From assembly GCA_964384945.1 (NCBI GenBank), contig CAYLMK010000013.1, positions 1 to 64,000 of the forward strand: a DNA stretch of 64,000 bases, written 5' to 3'. Position 1 is the stretch's first letter, and every line of letters starts with the position of its first letter. This DNA is from S015-6 sp964384945. GTDB taxonomy: Bacteria > Desulfobacterota > DSWW01. A program made the position numbers and the translations under genes. Below are positions 34,809 through 43,266 of this stretch, piece after piece. Below the pieces are notes generated by a model. The model was not told the origin of the DNA. It searched no databases and was given only the letters and a program-made list of their open reading frames with translations.

Positions 34809-35269
34809 CCGCCCTGCCGACCCCTGGGGGAGACCCTGCCGTCGGGATCGTCGGGTGAGGAGGTTCTTCGGTGGAGCCGTCGTTGAGCGGAAGCCTTTTC
34901 CAGACGAGGCGGATTGGCCGCCCCACGCTCGTGGCGGCATGTGCGAGACAGGAGAAATCGGTCGGCACGGGAAGGAGCAGGCTTGCGGGCGAACGGGGTG
35001 CGGACATCGGGACGGTCCGGGGGGAGGGAACGGCGAAGCTAATCGGAAGTTGATTCGGATTTCTGCTTCTTTCGCTTTCTCGGGCGGCTCTTTCCATAGG
35101 TTCCCCGGAAGATCTTGCCCTTTCGGGTCCTCATGTCTCCTTTTCCCATTCCTCGAAATCCTCCGAATCGGCTACATTCTCTCGATACGCGGGTCCAAGC
35201 GGCGGGAAAGCATTATAGGGAAAGGACCCGAATACTGCAAGGGGAGGGGCGGGCGCAGACCCCCGGATT
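34809..35269. other. Gene-free stretch
   Basis: About 460 bases between the divergent hydrolase start region and the stop of the SDR gene. Several short open frames exist but none has protein-like composition or a good ribosome site, and no RNA gene was recognised. Confidence 0.5.
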
Positions 35270-36034
35270 CTAGGTCATCATGCCCCCGTCCACCGTGATG
35301 CAGGAGCCCGTTACATAGCTTGAGGCATCGCTCGCCAGGTACAGGGCCGCCCCGACGATCTCTTCGGGCTGCGCATGCCTCTTCATGGGGATCTTCTGAA
35401 GGGCGAGGTCGTAAATCTCCCTGGTCTGGATCAGAACCTCCGAGAACTTCGTCTCGGTCAACCCGGGGCAGATGGCATTGACCCTGACCTTCACGGGCGC
35501 CAGTTCCTGTGCGAATGTCTTCGTCATATTGACCATTCCGGCCTTGGTCACCCCGTAGATTCCCTGCATCGGGTTGGCCCTGAAGGCACCGACCGACGAG
35601 ATATTGATGATCGAGCCGCCGCCCTTCTGCATCATGATTCGCGCGGCGGCCTGCGTCATCAGGAAAGGCCCCTTGAGGTTGACATCCAGGGTCTTGTCCC
35701 ACGCCTCTTCCGGAGCGTCGAGAAAGGTCCCGAAATACGGGTTCGTGGCCGCGTTGTTGACGAGAATATCGACCGTTCCATACGTCTTCATCACCTTGTC
35801 GAAGAAGCTCCTGATCTGGTCCGGCTTTCCCATGTGGCAGGCCACGGCCAGGCATTCGGTCCCTTTCCTGCGGATTTCCTCCGCCACTTTGTCCAGGGCC
35901 TCCTGCTTTCGGCTGGCAAGGGCCAACCGGGCGCCCTGCTCCGCAAAGCCGAGGGCGATGGCCTTGCCGATACCTCGGCTGCCGCCTGCGACGATCGCCA
36001 CCTTCCCGTCCAATCGAAACTTCTCTGCGTACAT
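35270..36034 (-). CDS. Short-chain dehydrogenase/reductase (SDR family)
   Basis: This 254-aa classical SDR has cofactor loop VAGGSRGIGKAIALG, NNAATNPYFG, catalytic Ser in INISSVGAF and YxxxK in GIYGVTKAG, and a C-terminal GSCITVDGG. It would be an NAD(P)-dependent oxidoreductase, FabG-like; the substrate could be a 3-hydroxyacyl thioester or an alcohol. AAGGAGGAGGG lies just before the ATG at 36034. It follows an Fe-S protein gene by 45 bases on the same strand, so the two probably form an operon and the Fe-S protein may be its redox partner. Confidence 0.9.
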   Translation of the reverse strand: MYAEKFRLDGKVAIVAGGSRGIGKAIALGFAEQGARLALASRKQEALDKVAEEIRRKGTECLAVACHMGKPDQIRSFFDKVMKTYGTVDILVNNAATNPYFGTFLDAPEEAWDKTLDVNLKGPFLMTQAAARIMMQKGGGSIINISSVGAFRANPMQGIYGVTKAGMVNMTKTFAQELAPVKVRVNAICPGLTETKFSEVLIQTREIYDLALQKIPMKRHAQPEEIVGAALYLASDASSYVTGSCITVDGGMMT

Positions 36035-36079
36035 GTCGGCCCTCCTCCTTGCCTTGACCCGGTTCCCTTTTGTCTGCAA

Positions 36080-37093
36080 CTAGGCGACCGCGCCGGGCAC
36101 GAAACTCGGGTTTCGCACTTCCTTCAGTGCGATGGCCGCCTCCGGGCACTGATAAGCGCACTGGCCGCAGCCGATGCAAAGGTCCTCTTCCACGACGATC
36201 CGGTCTTCCGCGCCCGACTCCTCCAGGGAAAGGGCTTCCACGGGGCAGGCCTCAACGCAGGTCTGGCAAAGGGTGCATTTCCCCTCGTCGACCTCGGGCA
36301 GGAAACGGCTCGGGGCGAGAAGCACCCGCTTCTTTTCCTTGAGAATGACGGGCAGCACGATGCAGCAGCAGGAGCAGCAATTGCAGATGATGTGTTCGTT
36401 GTCCGCCCGGTTGTCGGTGACGTGCACCAGGCCCGCCTCCTCGGCCTTCTTGAGGATCTGCTTGGCCTCTTCCTTGGTGACTTCCCGGCCCGTGCCGCGC
36501 TTCAGCGTATACTCTGCTGCGCGGTTCAGTTGCAGGCACACCTCGACCGGAGACTTGCACTTCTTGGCGGTCAGACGGCACGTGCAGGCCGTGACCGCAA
36601 TCTTTCGGGCGTCGTCCACGATCCTGAGCGCGTTCTCAAAGGGCAGAATCTGGGAACCGCCCCCTTCCATGGGCTGCTCCACGGGGATGACCCGGGTGAA
36701 GGCCGGCAGGTCCATGGCGGCAAGGGACTTGGCGATCGCAGGGTACTCCTCATCCATGAATTCCTGCCACTGATCGAGAAAGCCGTCGGGCGCTTCGGGC
36801 CACAGGATGGTGGCGTCGTGGAACTGGAGCATGTGTCTCGGCATGGAATATGTGACCGTGCCTCCTTTTTCGCGGTCGAAGGCCACCCCTTTGCGGAAAA
36901 GCCTGTCGAGCACGGGCTTGACTTCCTCGGGCGTTGTCCCGGTCTTCTCGGCGAGTTCCTCCGCCGTTCCGGGCATGGCCAGCAGAAGCCGGGCCTCTCG
37001 TTCGTCGCACAGGACCCTCCAGAGTTTCTCGATTCGAGCGGAGGGCGTTCCTATCTTCTCGGAGAGCTTCTGATACAGGTTTTCTCCTTCCAT
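36080..37093 (-). CDS. Ferredoxin-type 4Fe-4S protein with extra cysteine clusters
   Basis: This 337-aa protein starts with a winged-helix-like domain (about 15-90, GTAEELAEKTGTTPEEVKPV). The middle (about 170-265) has two unusual Cys groups: TACTCRLTAKKCKSPVEVC and HIICNCCSCCCIVL. The C terminus (about 275-325) is a two-cluster ferredoxin: CTLCQTCVEACPVEAL and CIGCGQCAYQCPEAAI. It probably carries electrons, and the winged-helix part could bind DNA or another protein. It is the first gene of an operon with the SDR gene, which it precedes by 45 bases. AGGAG lies before the ATG at 37093. Confidence 0.85.
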   Translation of the reverse strand: MEGENLYQKLSEKIGTPSARIEKLWRVLCDEREARLLLAMPGTAEELAEKTGTTPEEVKPVLDRLFRKGVAFDREKGGTVTYSMPRHMLQFHDATILWPEAPDGFLDQWQEFMDEEYPAIAKSLAAMDLPAFTRVIPVEQPMEGGGSQILPFENALRIVDDARKIAVTACTCRLTAKKCKSPVEVCLQLNRAAEYTLKRGTGREVTKEEAKQILKKAEEAGLVHVTDNRADNEHIICNCCSCCCIVLPVILKEKKRVLLAPSRFLPEVDEGKCTLCQTCVEACPVEALSLEESGAEDRIVVEEDLCIGCGQCAYQCPEAAIALKEVRNPSFVPGAVA

Positions 37094-37197
37094 TTCTTTC
37101 TCTCCTGTCGGATATCGCGAGGGGATGGGCCGGATGACAGAGGAAAAAAGGATAGCCGACCCTTGATCCGGAAGCAAGCCGGCCGGGCGTATCGGGG

Positions 37198-37226
37198 TTG
37201 ACCGACCGTCCGACCTGTCCGATAAT
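37198..37226 (+). promoter_or_regulatory. Sigma-70-type promoter for the YkgJ-family gene
   Basis: TTGACC (37198-37203), 17 bases, then GATAAT (37221-37226). Both boxes have five of six matches and the spacing is optimal. It places the transcript start near 37233 and so supports the ATG at 37264 as the gene start. Confidence 0.65.
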
Positions 37227-37263
37227 GAGCGGTCCGGCGGCACCCGCCCTATCGGAGCCTGGT

Positions 37264-37680
37264 ATGAACGATGTCTGGTACCGACGGGGACTGAAGTTTT
37301 CCTGCCAGCAATGCGGCCGGTGCTGTCACGATCAAGGCGAGTACACCCAGGTCTATGTCGATCGCGAGGAGATCGGGCGAATGGCGGCGCACCTGGATCT
37401 CTATCCGGACGTCTTTTTCAGAAGATTCATGAAGCGTTCCGAGGGATTTTACGCACTCAGGTCGCGCCGGGGCGCCTGTATCATGCTGCGTGGCGGCCGG
37501 TGCCGCATCTACCCCGCAAGGCCCCGGCAGTGCCGGACGTGGCCCTTCTGGGCCGAGAACCTGCGCCGCCACGTGTGGTACGGGGAGGTAAGGAAGCGGT
37601 GCCCCGGGATCGGAAAGGGCCGCAGGTACGGGATCGAAGAGATCGAGAAGATCCTGCTGCGTGGCGACCCCGTATCTTGA
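37264..37680 (+). CDS. YkgJ-family cysteine cluster protein
   Basis: This 138-aa protein has the CxxCxxCC signature (SCQQCGRCCHD, about residue 14), then ACIMLRGGRCRIYPARPRQCRTWPFW and a last Cys (KRCPG). This is the pattern of the widespread zinc/iron-chelating CxxCxxCC family (YkgJ, UPF0153). The cysteines are thought to bind a metal or Fe-S cluster; the biochemical role is unknown. The start at 37264 is preceded by GGAG and by a good promoter. Confidence 0.88.
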   Translation: MNDVWYRRGLKFSCQQCGRCCHDQGEYTQVYVDREEIGRMAAHLDLYPDVFFRRFMKRSEGFYALRSRRGACIMLRGGRCRIYPARPRQCRTWPFWAENLRRHVWYGEVRKRCPGIGKGRRYGIEEIEKILLRGDPVS

Positions 37681-37718
37681 CCCCTGCGGGCGGCCGGGGC
37701 GTTGCGGCGCAAAAGCGC

Positions 37719-38072
37719 CTATTTCTTCCTGCGAGCCGTTCCGGCAGTCTTGTTCGATTCATCCAGGGCGGAGCGGACCCACTGCCAGCCCGCGGCCGTT
37801 CTCGGATGGCCGCAGGTCGTCATGGCCATCAGCACGGCCTGGCAGATCTCGTCTTCGGTGGCCCCGTGCTCCCTGGCCATGAGCGCATGGCGCTGCGTGG
37901 CGGTCTCCAGCCCTGCCCCGAGGCAGATGCCCACCTTGATCAGTTCCCGGGTTTTGCGGTCCAGGGGACCCGCCTCGCCGCAGGCCTGCGCGAGCTTTTC
38001 GTGCGCCGCCCAGACATCCGGGTACTTCTTGACGATGTTCTTGAACGTCTCCGGCAATTCCCTCCTGGCCAT
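37719..38072 (-). CDS. Carboxymuconolactone decarboxylase/AhpD family protein without the CxxC motif
   Basis: This 117-aa all-helical protein has the family core KTRELIKVGICLGAG followed by a QRHALMAREHGATEDEI segment that matches the xxH...A...G pattern. In AhpD-type members the position before the His holds a redox CxxC; here it reads GLETATQRH with no cysteine pair, so peroxidase/disulfide chemistry is unlikely. Gamma-carboxymuconolactone-type members also lack it. GGGAGG lies 8 bases before the ATG at 38072. It is convergent with the YkgJ gene (38 bases) and has an 18-bp palindrome just upstream. Confidence 0.85.
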   Translation of the reverse strand: MARRELPETFKNIVKKYPDVWAAHEKLAQACGEAGPLDRKTRELIKVGICLGAGLETATQRHALMAREHGATEDEICQAVLMAMTTCGHPRTAAGWQWVRSALDESNKTAGTARRKK

Positions 38073-38106
38073 CTTTCGAATCCTCCCTTCAAGTCTTTGT
38101 GTGGAC

Positions 38107-38124
38107 CGGATTCCGCGGAATCCG
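38107..38124. promoter_or_regulatory. Perfect 18-bp palindrome (operator-like) upstream of the CMD-family gene
   Basis: CGGATTCCGCGGAATCCG reads the same on both strands. Its centre is about 43 bases upstream of the start codon at 38072, in the expected promoter region of that minus-strand gene. A dimeric repressor site is the simplest reading. Confidence 0.55.
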
Positions 38125-38179
38125 CAGGAAGACCCTCCGCTACGGTAACAAAGCCGGCGGAAAAGGAAAAGGAAAATCT

Positions 38180-38212
38180 CCCGGGCGGGGACCCGGGGCC
38201 TTCGTTTTTTTT
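38180..38212 (+). terminator. Rho-independent-terminator-like hairpin
   Basis: CCCGGG (38180-38185) pairs with CCCGGG (38192-38197) around a 6-base loop, and an 8-T run follows at 38205-38212. The orientation is plus strand, where no gene ends nearby. It may stop readthrough from the YkgJ gene, or be chance. Confidence 0.4.
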
Positions 38213-38682
38213 CTTGCTTTCGGGGAGCGGACGGAGGTAGAGTGACAATTGAGGGGGCGCGCCGGGCCAAAGAAAAGGAAAGCGGTCACAGACCACGAAC
38301 CCTTACGCCCGGGCACGGCGGCTCAGCTCGGGAGAGCCCCTCCCGGTAAGTTCTCTTGTCGAGAGAGACAAAGCGGGTTATCGCCGGCAAAGGGAGAGCC
38401 CACACAAGCCGGATCAAAGAAACACCCGTCCACGGGCCCGAGCGTGCCCCCTCACCCCTCCTTTTCTCTCATCCTCATCCCCGGTGTGCCGCCAGAGGGG
38501 CCTCTCCGGGGGCCGCGAAAAAGGAGTTCCCGCCGGACCGCAAGTTCCTCTGCGGGATTCCGGGCAATCCGGACGGCGGCGGGGTCGGTGGCGGGGCCGG
38601 CGGGCTTGCACTTTTCGGAAGATGTGGAATGATAAAACAGAGCCGATTCCATGAAACGGCCCGCATCCTGCGAGGGGAGCCG
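38213..38682. other. Gene-free stretch
   Basis: About 470 bases before the zinc-ribbon protein gene. A tRNA-D-arm-like string (38328-38347) was examined and rejected. No open frame here has protein-like composition. A longer start for the following gene (ATG at 38629) is possible. Confidence 0.45.
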
Positions 38683-38931
38683 ATGGGTACGGCGCCCACC
38701 CACCGATACTGTCCCGACTGCAGGGCGCAGGTGCCCGTCGAGCGCCGGATTTCAAGCGGCCTGCTGTTCCTGCTGACGCTGACGGCCCTCTCTGCGGCTG
38801 TCACGGCCGTTCTGTCTCCTCGATTCATCTTTCTCTTTTTTTTCCTCCCTCTTGGCCATAGACTCTGGAGAAGGGCGGAGCATTGCGCCCTTTGCGGGAG
38901 GAGAATCCGGCCGGATGCGGATTGTCCTTGA
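38683..38931 (+). CDS. Small membrane protein with two zinc-ribbon halves
   Basis: The 82-aa protein has an N-terminal CPDC (residue 9), a hydrophobic hairpin of one long or two short helices (about residues 24-60), and a C-terminal CALCG (about 70). The two CxxC pairs flank the membrane part and could form one zinc ribbon on the same face. GAGGGGAG precedes the ATG at 38683; an ATG at 38629 would add 18 residues. No family name is offered. Confidence 0.6.
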   Translation: MGTAPTHRYCPDCRAQVPVERRISSGLLFLLTLTALSAAVTAVLSPRFIFLFFFLPLGHRLWRRAEHCALCGRRIRPDADCP

Positions 38932-39145
38932 CGCGGAGAGACGTTTACCGGAGAATCGAAAGAAGACCTCGCGCATCCTTCCGCGCCGCGAACCAGGCGG
39001 CGCGTGAATCCGGCAACAGGAGCCGGCCCCGCCGGACGAATCCGGTCTTCAGGGAAGGCTCCTGTCCTTGAGGCCGGACCCCGATGTCGGCCTCGCATAG
39101 CCCGTTGAATGAGATGCGAGTTTCGGGTGGGACCCCGTCCGCCGC

Positions 39146-41128
39146 ATGTCAACCCATGGGTCGGGTCGAGCCGTGTCCTTCGAAAAAGCCAAGAACGCCG
39201 GAAGACCGCCGGAGAAATCGCCGGCTCTTTCGGCACTGCAGATCGAGGCGGTTCTCGACCAACTGGAAGATTGCCTGATGATTGTGGACCGGGCCGCGAT
39301 CCTGCGGTACCGGAACAAGGCCGCCGCAAAGCGCTTCGGAACCGGCGGCTCGCCCGCCGTCGGAAGCCCTCTGCGCGACATCGTGCACCCCGAAGACGCC
39401 CCGGAAATCATCGATGCCCTGGAATTCCTCTTCGAAAGGGAGGCCTTTCCCCTGGAGGGCGGCGGACCGAAAATACGGATCCGCCTCATGGGCGGGAGGG
39501 ATTCCTGGCTTGGCTGCATCGTTCAGCTCAGCCCGATCCGTCCCACACCGAACACGGACCCGCTCTGCCTTCTGCGCATCCGGGAAGACCGCGAGCGCAG
39601 GGAGATCGAACCGTGGCGGGAGAAGGTGCAGGAACTCCAGGAGGAGGTCGAGGCCAAGCGCCGCAAGCTGGCCGAATCCGAGGCCGACTATCGGGGCCTG
39701 ATCGAAACGATGAACGACGGCTTCTGGGTGCTCGACGCGCAGGGCCGCATCCTGTTCGCCAACGAGAAGCTGGCCGGCCTTTTGGGCTACAGCGTTTCGG
39801 ATCTGGTGGGCGCCTCGGCCTTCGACCTTTTCGATGAGGCCAACTGCGAGATCTTCTTCAAGCAGATGGGCAAGCGCCTGGAAGGCAAGCCGGGGAGCTA
39901 CGAGATTCAGATGACGAGACGGGACGGTGCGCAGATCACGTGTCTGATTCGGGGAGCGCCCCGCTTCAATGCGGAAGGGCAGTGCACGGGAACCCTGGCG
40001 AACATCACCGACATCTCGGTTCGCAAGAATCTCGAGGATCGCCTGCGTGCTTCCGAGCAGAACTATCGGGATCTGATCGACAACATGCAGGATGTCGTCT
40101 GCCGAATCGACCATGAGGGGAAGATCATCGCCATGAACCGGGCGGGGGCCAAGATTCTCGGGTTCGAGAGGCCGGAGGATCTTCTCGGCAGGCTTCTCCG
40201 GCGCTTTTACGCGAGTCGTGCCGAATGGAGGCGTTTCGAAAAGGAGCTGGGGGAAAAGGGTTTCCTGGTGGATCATACCGTTCATCTGCTGCGGCAGGAC
40301 GGACAGCGGCTCGTCATGTCCGTCAATGCGCATATCCTCCTCGACGAACGGGGATGGCCGACCGGCCTGGACGGCGTCTTCCGCGACGTGAGCGAGCGAG
40401 CCCGAATGGAGAGCCAGCTTCAGAGCTACGCATCGGACCTCGAGAAGAAGAACGAGGAACTCGAGAGCCTCATCTACTCGATCACGCATGATTTCAAGTC
40501 GCCGCTGTTGGTGGTCGGTGCGATGGTGAATCGGCTGCACAGGGCCGGCTCCGCCACTCTGGGCGAAAAGGGGCTGCAGCATCTGGAATGGATCCGGATC
40601 AACGTGAACAAGATGGAGAGGATGGTCGCCGGCCTGCTGGAATTCTACCGCGCCGACAAGGCCCTGGTCCCCTTCGAAACGGTAGCGACGGCTGCGCTGG
40701 TGGATACGGTGATTCGGGACGCCGAGCCCCTCGCAAGGGAAAAGGGGATCGTCCTCCGGAAGAAGGGGCCCTTCGCACTGGTCCAAGGATACCGCAGCCG
40801 GCTCTACCAGGTCCTGTACAATCTGGTGGAGAACGCGATCAAGTACACGGACCGCCAAGAGGGCGCCGTCGTCGAGATCGGATGCAAACCGGGGCAGAAG
40901 GAGCACCTGTTTCGGGTGAGCGACAACGGGCCGGGCATTCCGCCCGAGCACCACACGAAGGTGTTCCAGATCTTCTATACCCTGGAGCCGGAGGATGTCT
41001 CCGGAACGGGGATCGGGCTGTCCCTGGCCAGAAAGATCATCCAGAGCCACGGCGGGCGCATCTGGGTCGAGAGCGAGGTGGGCAAGGGCGCGACATTCTA
41101 TTTCACCCTGCCTGCAAAGGTCGACTGA
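39146..41128 (+). CDS. PAS-domain sensor histidine kinase
   Basis: This 660-aa cytoplasmic histidine kinase has three PAS-type domains (about 30-145, 180-300 ending NITDISVRKNLED, and 305-430 ending VFRDVSERARME). A coiled-coil at about 150-180 separates the first two. The kinase core has the H-box SITHDFKSPLLVV (His448), then N-box NLVENAIKYT, G1 SDNGPGIP, F-box and G2 GTGIGLSLARKII. There is no membrane span and no REC domain, so it should sense an intracellular signal and phosphorylate a separate response regulator, which is not in the neighbourhood. Its end overlaps the convergent FAD-oxidoreductase gene by 31 bases. Confidence 0.92.
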   Translation: MSTHGSGRAVSFEKAKNAGRPPEKSPALSALQIEAVLDQLEDCLMIVDRAAILRYRNKAAAKRFGTGGSPAVGSPLRDIVHPEDAPEIIDALEFLFEREAFPLEGGGPKIRIRLMGGRDSWLGCIVQLSPIRPTPNTDPLCLLRIREDRERREIEPWREKVQELQEEVEAKRRKLAESEADYRGLIETMNDGFWVLDAQGRILFANEKLAGLLGYSVSDLVGASAFDLFDEANCEIFFKQMGKRLEGKPGSYEIQMTRRDGAQITCLIRGAPRFNAEGQCTGTLANITDISVRKNLEDRLRASEQNYRDLIDNMQDVVCRIDHEGKIIAMNRAGAKILGFERPEDLLGRLLRRFYASRAEWRRFEKELGEKGFLVDHTVHLLRQDGQRLVMSVNAHILLDERGWPTGLDGVFRDVSERARMESQLQSYASDLEKKNEELESLIYSITHDFKSPLLVVGAMVNRLHRAGSATLGEKGLQHLEWIRINVNKMERMVAGLLEFYRADKALVPFETVATAALVDTVIRDAEPLAREKGIVLRKKGPFALVQGYRSRLYQVLYNLVENAIKYTDRQEGAVVEIGCKPGQKEHLFRVSDNGPGIPPEHHTKVFQIFYTLEPEDVSGTGIGLSLARKIIQSHGGRIWVESEVGKGATFYFTLPAKVD

Positions 41129-42324
41129 ATCTGTTGCGGCCGCGCCAGCCAGTTCAGGAAAAAGGCCGTCCTGCGGGCCAGGATCCAGGGCCAGGAGAGC
41201 ACCCCCCTGTGAAAGCGGCCGGGGGAGAGGAGTTCCGCAGGGAATCGCGGGCTGCGGCCCTCGAGAAGAAGCCCGGCCGCGATCTCGCCCAGCGCGGGTG
41301 AGGTTTCCATCCCGTGACCTGCCTGCCCCGCGCACCAGAAAAACCCCTTCACGTCAGGGTCTTCCCCGACGACGGGAGCCTTGTCCGCCGAGATCGTCCT
41401 GAGCCCTGCCCACTTGTTGGTGATGGTCCTGGGAGCGATCTTCGGCGTGAATCTCGTCAGGAAATCCGCGGCCCTGGCGACCTGGAGTTCATCCGTCTGG
41501 GCATCGCACGGCTCCATGGGCTCCTGGTCCATGGGGCTGGCCAGGATGCCGCCGGACTCGGGCCGGAAATAGAAATGGCGGGAGGTGTCCATGGCCAGGG
41601 GCCAGTCCCCGATCGGAAAAGCGTCCCGGGGCTGCGTGACGATGATGTGGCGCCGGCAGGGGGTCAGGGGCAGCGTCCTGGCCCCGGCCAGGGCCGCGAT
41701 GGGGTTGGCCCAGGCGCCGGCCGCGTTCACGAGCCTCTCGCAGGCGATCTCCCCGGCGCGCGTCGTGATCCCGCGCACCTTCCTGTCCTCGACGCGGATG
41801 CCCGTGACCTCTGCGTTGAGTTCCAGTCGGGCGCCTTCGCGCTTCGCACCGTTCAGAAATCCCCAGAGGAGGGCGTGCACGTCCAGGGTGCCGTCCTCCG
41901 GCATGAACACCCCTCCGTCCACGAAGGACCTTTCGAGCGCGGGGAGCCTCTTTACGGTCTCCTCCGCCCCCCACTCCTCGGAGGCGATCCCCAGCCGTTT
42001 CGCAAGCCTTGCAAGCAACCTGAGGGAGGTGAAGGGGGCGCCCTGCCCGACCACGAGCACCCCGTTGGGGTGGACGAGGGGCACATCGGAAAATCCCGCA
42101 GGGGGGGAGTAGAAGAAGGGCGCGCTCATGGTGCTGAGCTTCATGAAAACCTCGTCCACATCGAGCTGGCTCAGCACGGCGGCGCTTCGGCCGGAAGTGT
42201 GGTAACCGGGGGCGTCCTCCTTCTCGACGATCACGACGTCGCGGCAGCCGCGGCGCACCAGGAAGTAGGCCAGGGATGCCCCTGCGATGCCCGCCCCGAT
42301 GATGACCACGTCCGCGCGTCTCAT
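41098..42324 (-). CDS. FAD-dependent oxidoreductase (DAO / DadA-like family)
   Basis: The 408-aa flavoprotein begins with the FAD-binding VVIIGAGIAGASLAYFL and VIVEKED. SGRSAAVLSQL, LVNAAGAWANPIA and the C-terminal WAGLRTISADKAPVVGEDP with GFFWCAGQAGHGMETSPA follow. These segments are typical of the glycine/D-amino-acid oxidase family (DadA, SoxB, GlpD-related). It should oxidise an amine or amino acid; the substrate is unknown. It is followed on the opposite side by an enoyl-CoA hydratase gene, 66 bases upstream on the same strand, so they may be co-transcribed. Confidence 0.87.
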   Translation of the reverse strand: MRRADVVIIGAGIAGASLAYFLVRRGCRDVVIVEKEDAPGYHTSGRSAAVLSQLDVDEVFMKLSTMSAPFFYSPPAGFSDVPLVHPNGVLVVGQGAPFTSLRLLARLAKRLGIASEEWGAEETVKRLPALERSFVDGGVFMPEDGTLDVHALLWGFLNGAKREGARLELNAEVTGIRVEDRKVRGITTRAGEIACERLVNAAGAWANPIAALAGARTLPLTPCRRHIIVTQPRDAFPIGDWPLAMDTSRHFYFRPESGGILASPMDQEPMEPCDAQTDELQVARAADFLTRFTPKIAPRTITNKWAGLRTISADKAPVVGEDPDVKGFFWCAGQAGHGMETSPALGEIAAGLLLEGRSPRFPAELLSPGRFHRGVLSWPWILARRTAFFLNWLARPQQIQSTFAGRVK

Positions 42325-42390
42325 GTCCTCCTCCGCCCCGCGTCAGGTCTCCGGAGGCGCCCGCCCGCAGGCCTCACCTCGGCCGGAGAC

Positions 42391-43107
42391 TCAGGGATTC
42401 ACGGAAAAAGACAGGGTTTCTTCAAAATGATTCGGGTCCACCTCTTCCAGGATCCGGGCGATCTCCCGGCGCACGCAGTGTTTCATCTTCGCATACGTTG
42501 CGGTCTTCTTCCCGCCCAGCATGCCCGCAAATTCGACGCAGGCCGGCAGCAGCCCATCCAGCGGGTGCACGCTCTCGACGAATCCGATCCCCACGGCCTC
42601 GGGCCCTGTCAGCCGTGCGCCCGTGTAGTAGAGCCTTCGGAAGCCGTCCGGCCGCATCGTGGCCTGGCAGATGGCGATCATGCCGGGCAAGAGCGGGATG
42701 TTGATGTCCACCTCGGGCAGGCAGATCCACCCCCGGTCTTCCCGCATCAGGCGGAAGTCCATGTGTGCGGCCATGAAGAGGCCTGCGGCGAATGTGTGCC
42801 CGTTGAGCGCGGCGACCGTGGGCTTCGGGTAGAGAGTCCAGCGCCTGAACATCTCGTTGACGAGCCTCAGATAGCCCAGCAATTCGTCCCGGTCTTCGGC
42901 ATGGGCCATGAGCCAGTCCAGGTCGAGTCCGTTGGAAAAAAACTTGGGATCCCCTCCGGTGACGACGAGGGCCCTGACCTGCGGGTCCTTCTCGGCCTCA
43001 TCCAGCAGCCCCAGCATCTCCCTGAGAAAGTCCGGATGAAACCGGTTCTCGCGTTCGTGATCCATGGTCATGACGCCGACGCCGCCTTCTTTCTCCAGCC
43101 GAATCAT
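42391..43107 (-). CDS. Enoyl-CoA hydratase/isomerase family protein
   Basis: This 238-aa crotonase-fold protein has the oxyanion-hole segments FFSNGLDLDWL (about 57) and VAALNGHTFAAGLFMA (about 98). Later come LPEVDINIPLLPGM and LTGPEAVGIGFVESV. The two catalytic glutamates of true enoyl-CoA hydratases are not clearly aligned (the first Glu position reads in MAAHMDFRLM), so it could instead be an isomerase or hydrolase of the family. The start at 43107 has a GGGGGGAGG site. It precedes the FAD oxidoreductase gene on the same strand. Confidence 0.85.
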   Translation of the reverse strand: MIRLEKEGGVGVMTMDHERENRFHPDFLREMLGLLDEAEKDPQVRALVVTGGDPKFFSNGLDLDWLMAHAEDRDELLGYLRLVNEMFRRWTLYPKPTVAALNGHTFAAGLFMAAHMDFRLMREDRGWICLPEVDINIPLLPGMIAICQATMRPDGFRRLYYTGARLTGPEAVGIGFVESVHPLDGLLPACVEFAGMLGGKKTATYAKMKHCVRREIARILEEVDPNHFEETLSFSVNP

Positions 43108-43266
43108 CTGCCTCCCCCCTTCCGTTCCGCGCCCCGGTTCCGGGAATGCCGCCGCATGGAACTCTCCAACTATTTCAGCGGGTTCGACATCATAGCAAAT
43201 CGGCGAACACGGGATCAATCGCGGGAGGCTCGCGGCGGAGACGAGCCGCGCGCCTGAGCCCTCTCC

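Noticed and set aside
34855..35298. 147-codon open frame in the gap before the SDR gene
   Set aside because: Composition is not protein-like, there is no ribosome site and it runs over the 3' end of the SDR gene.
38320..38400. tRNA-like stretch (GCTCAGCTCGGGAGAGC resembles a D arm)
   Set aside because: No matching acceptor stem, anticodon stem-loop or GGTTCRANTCC T arm follows at the right distances.
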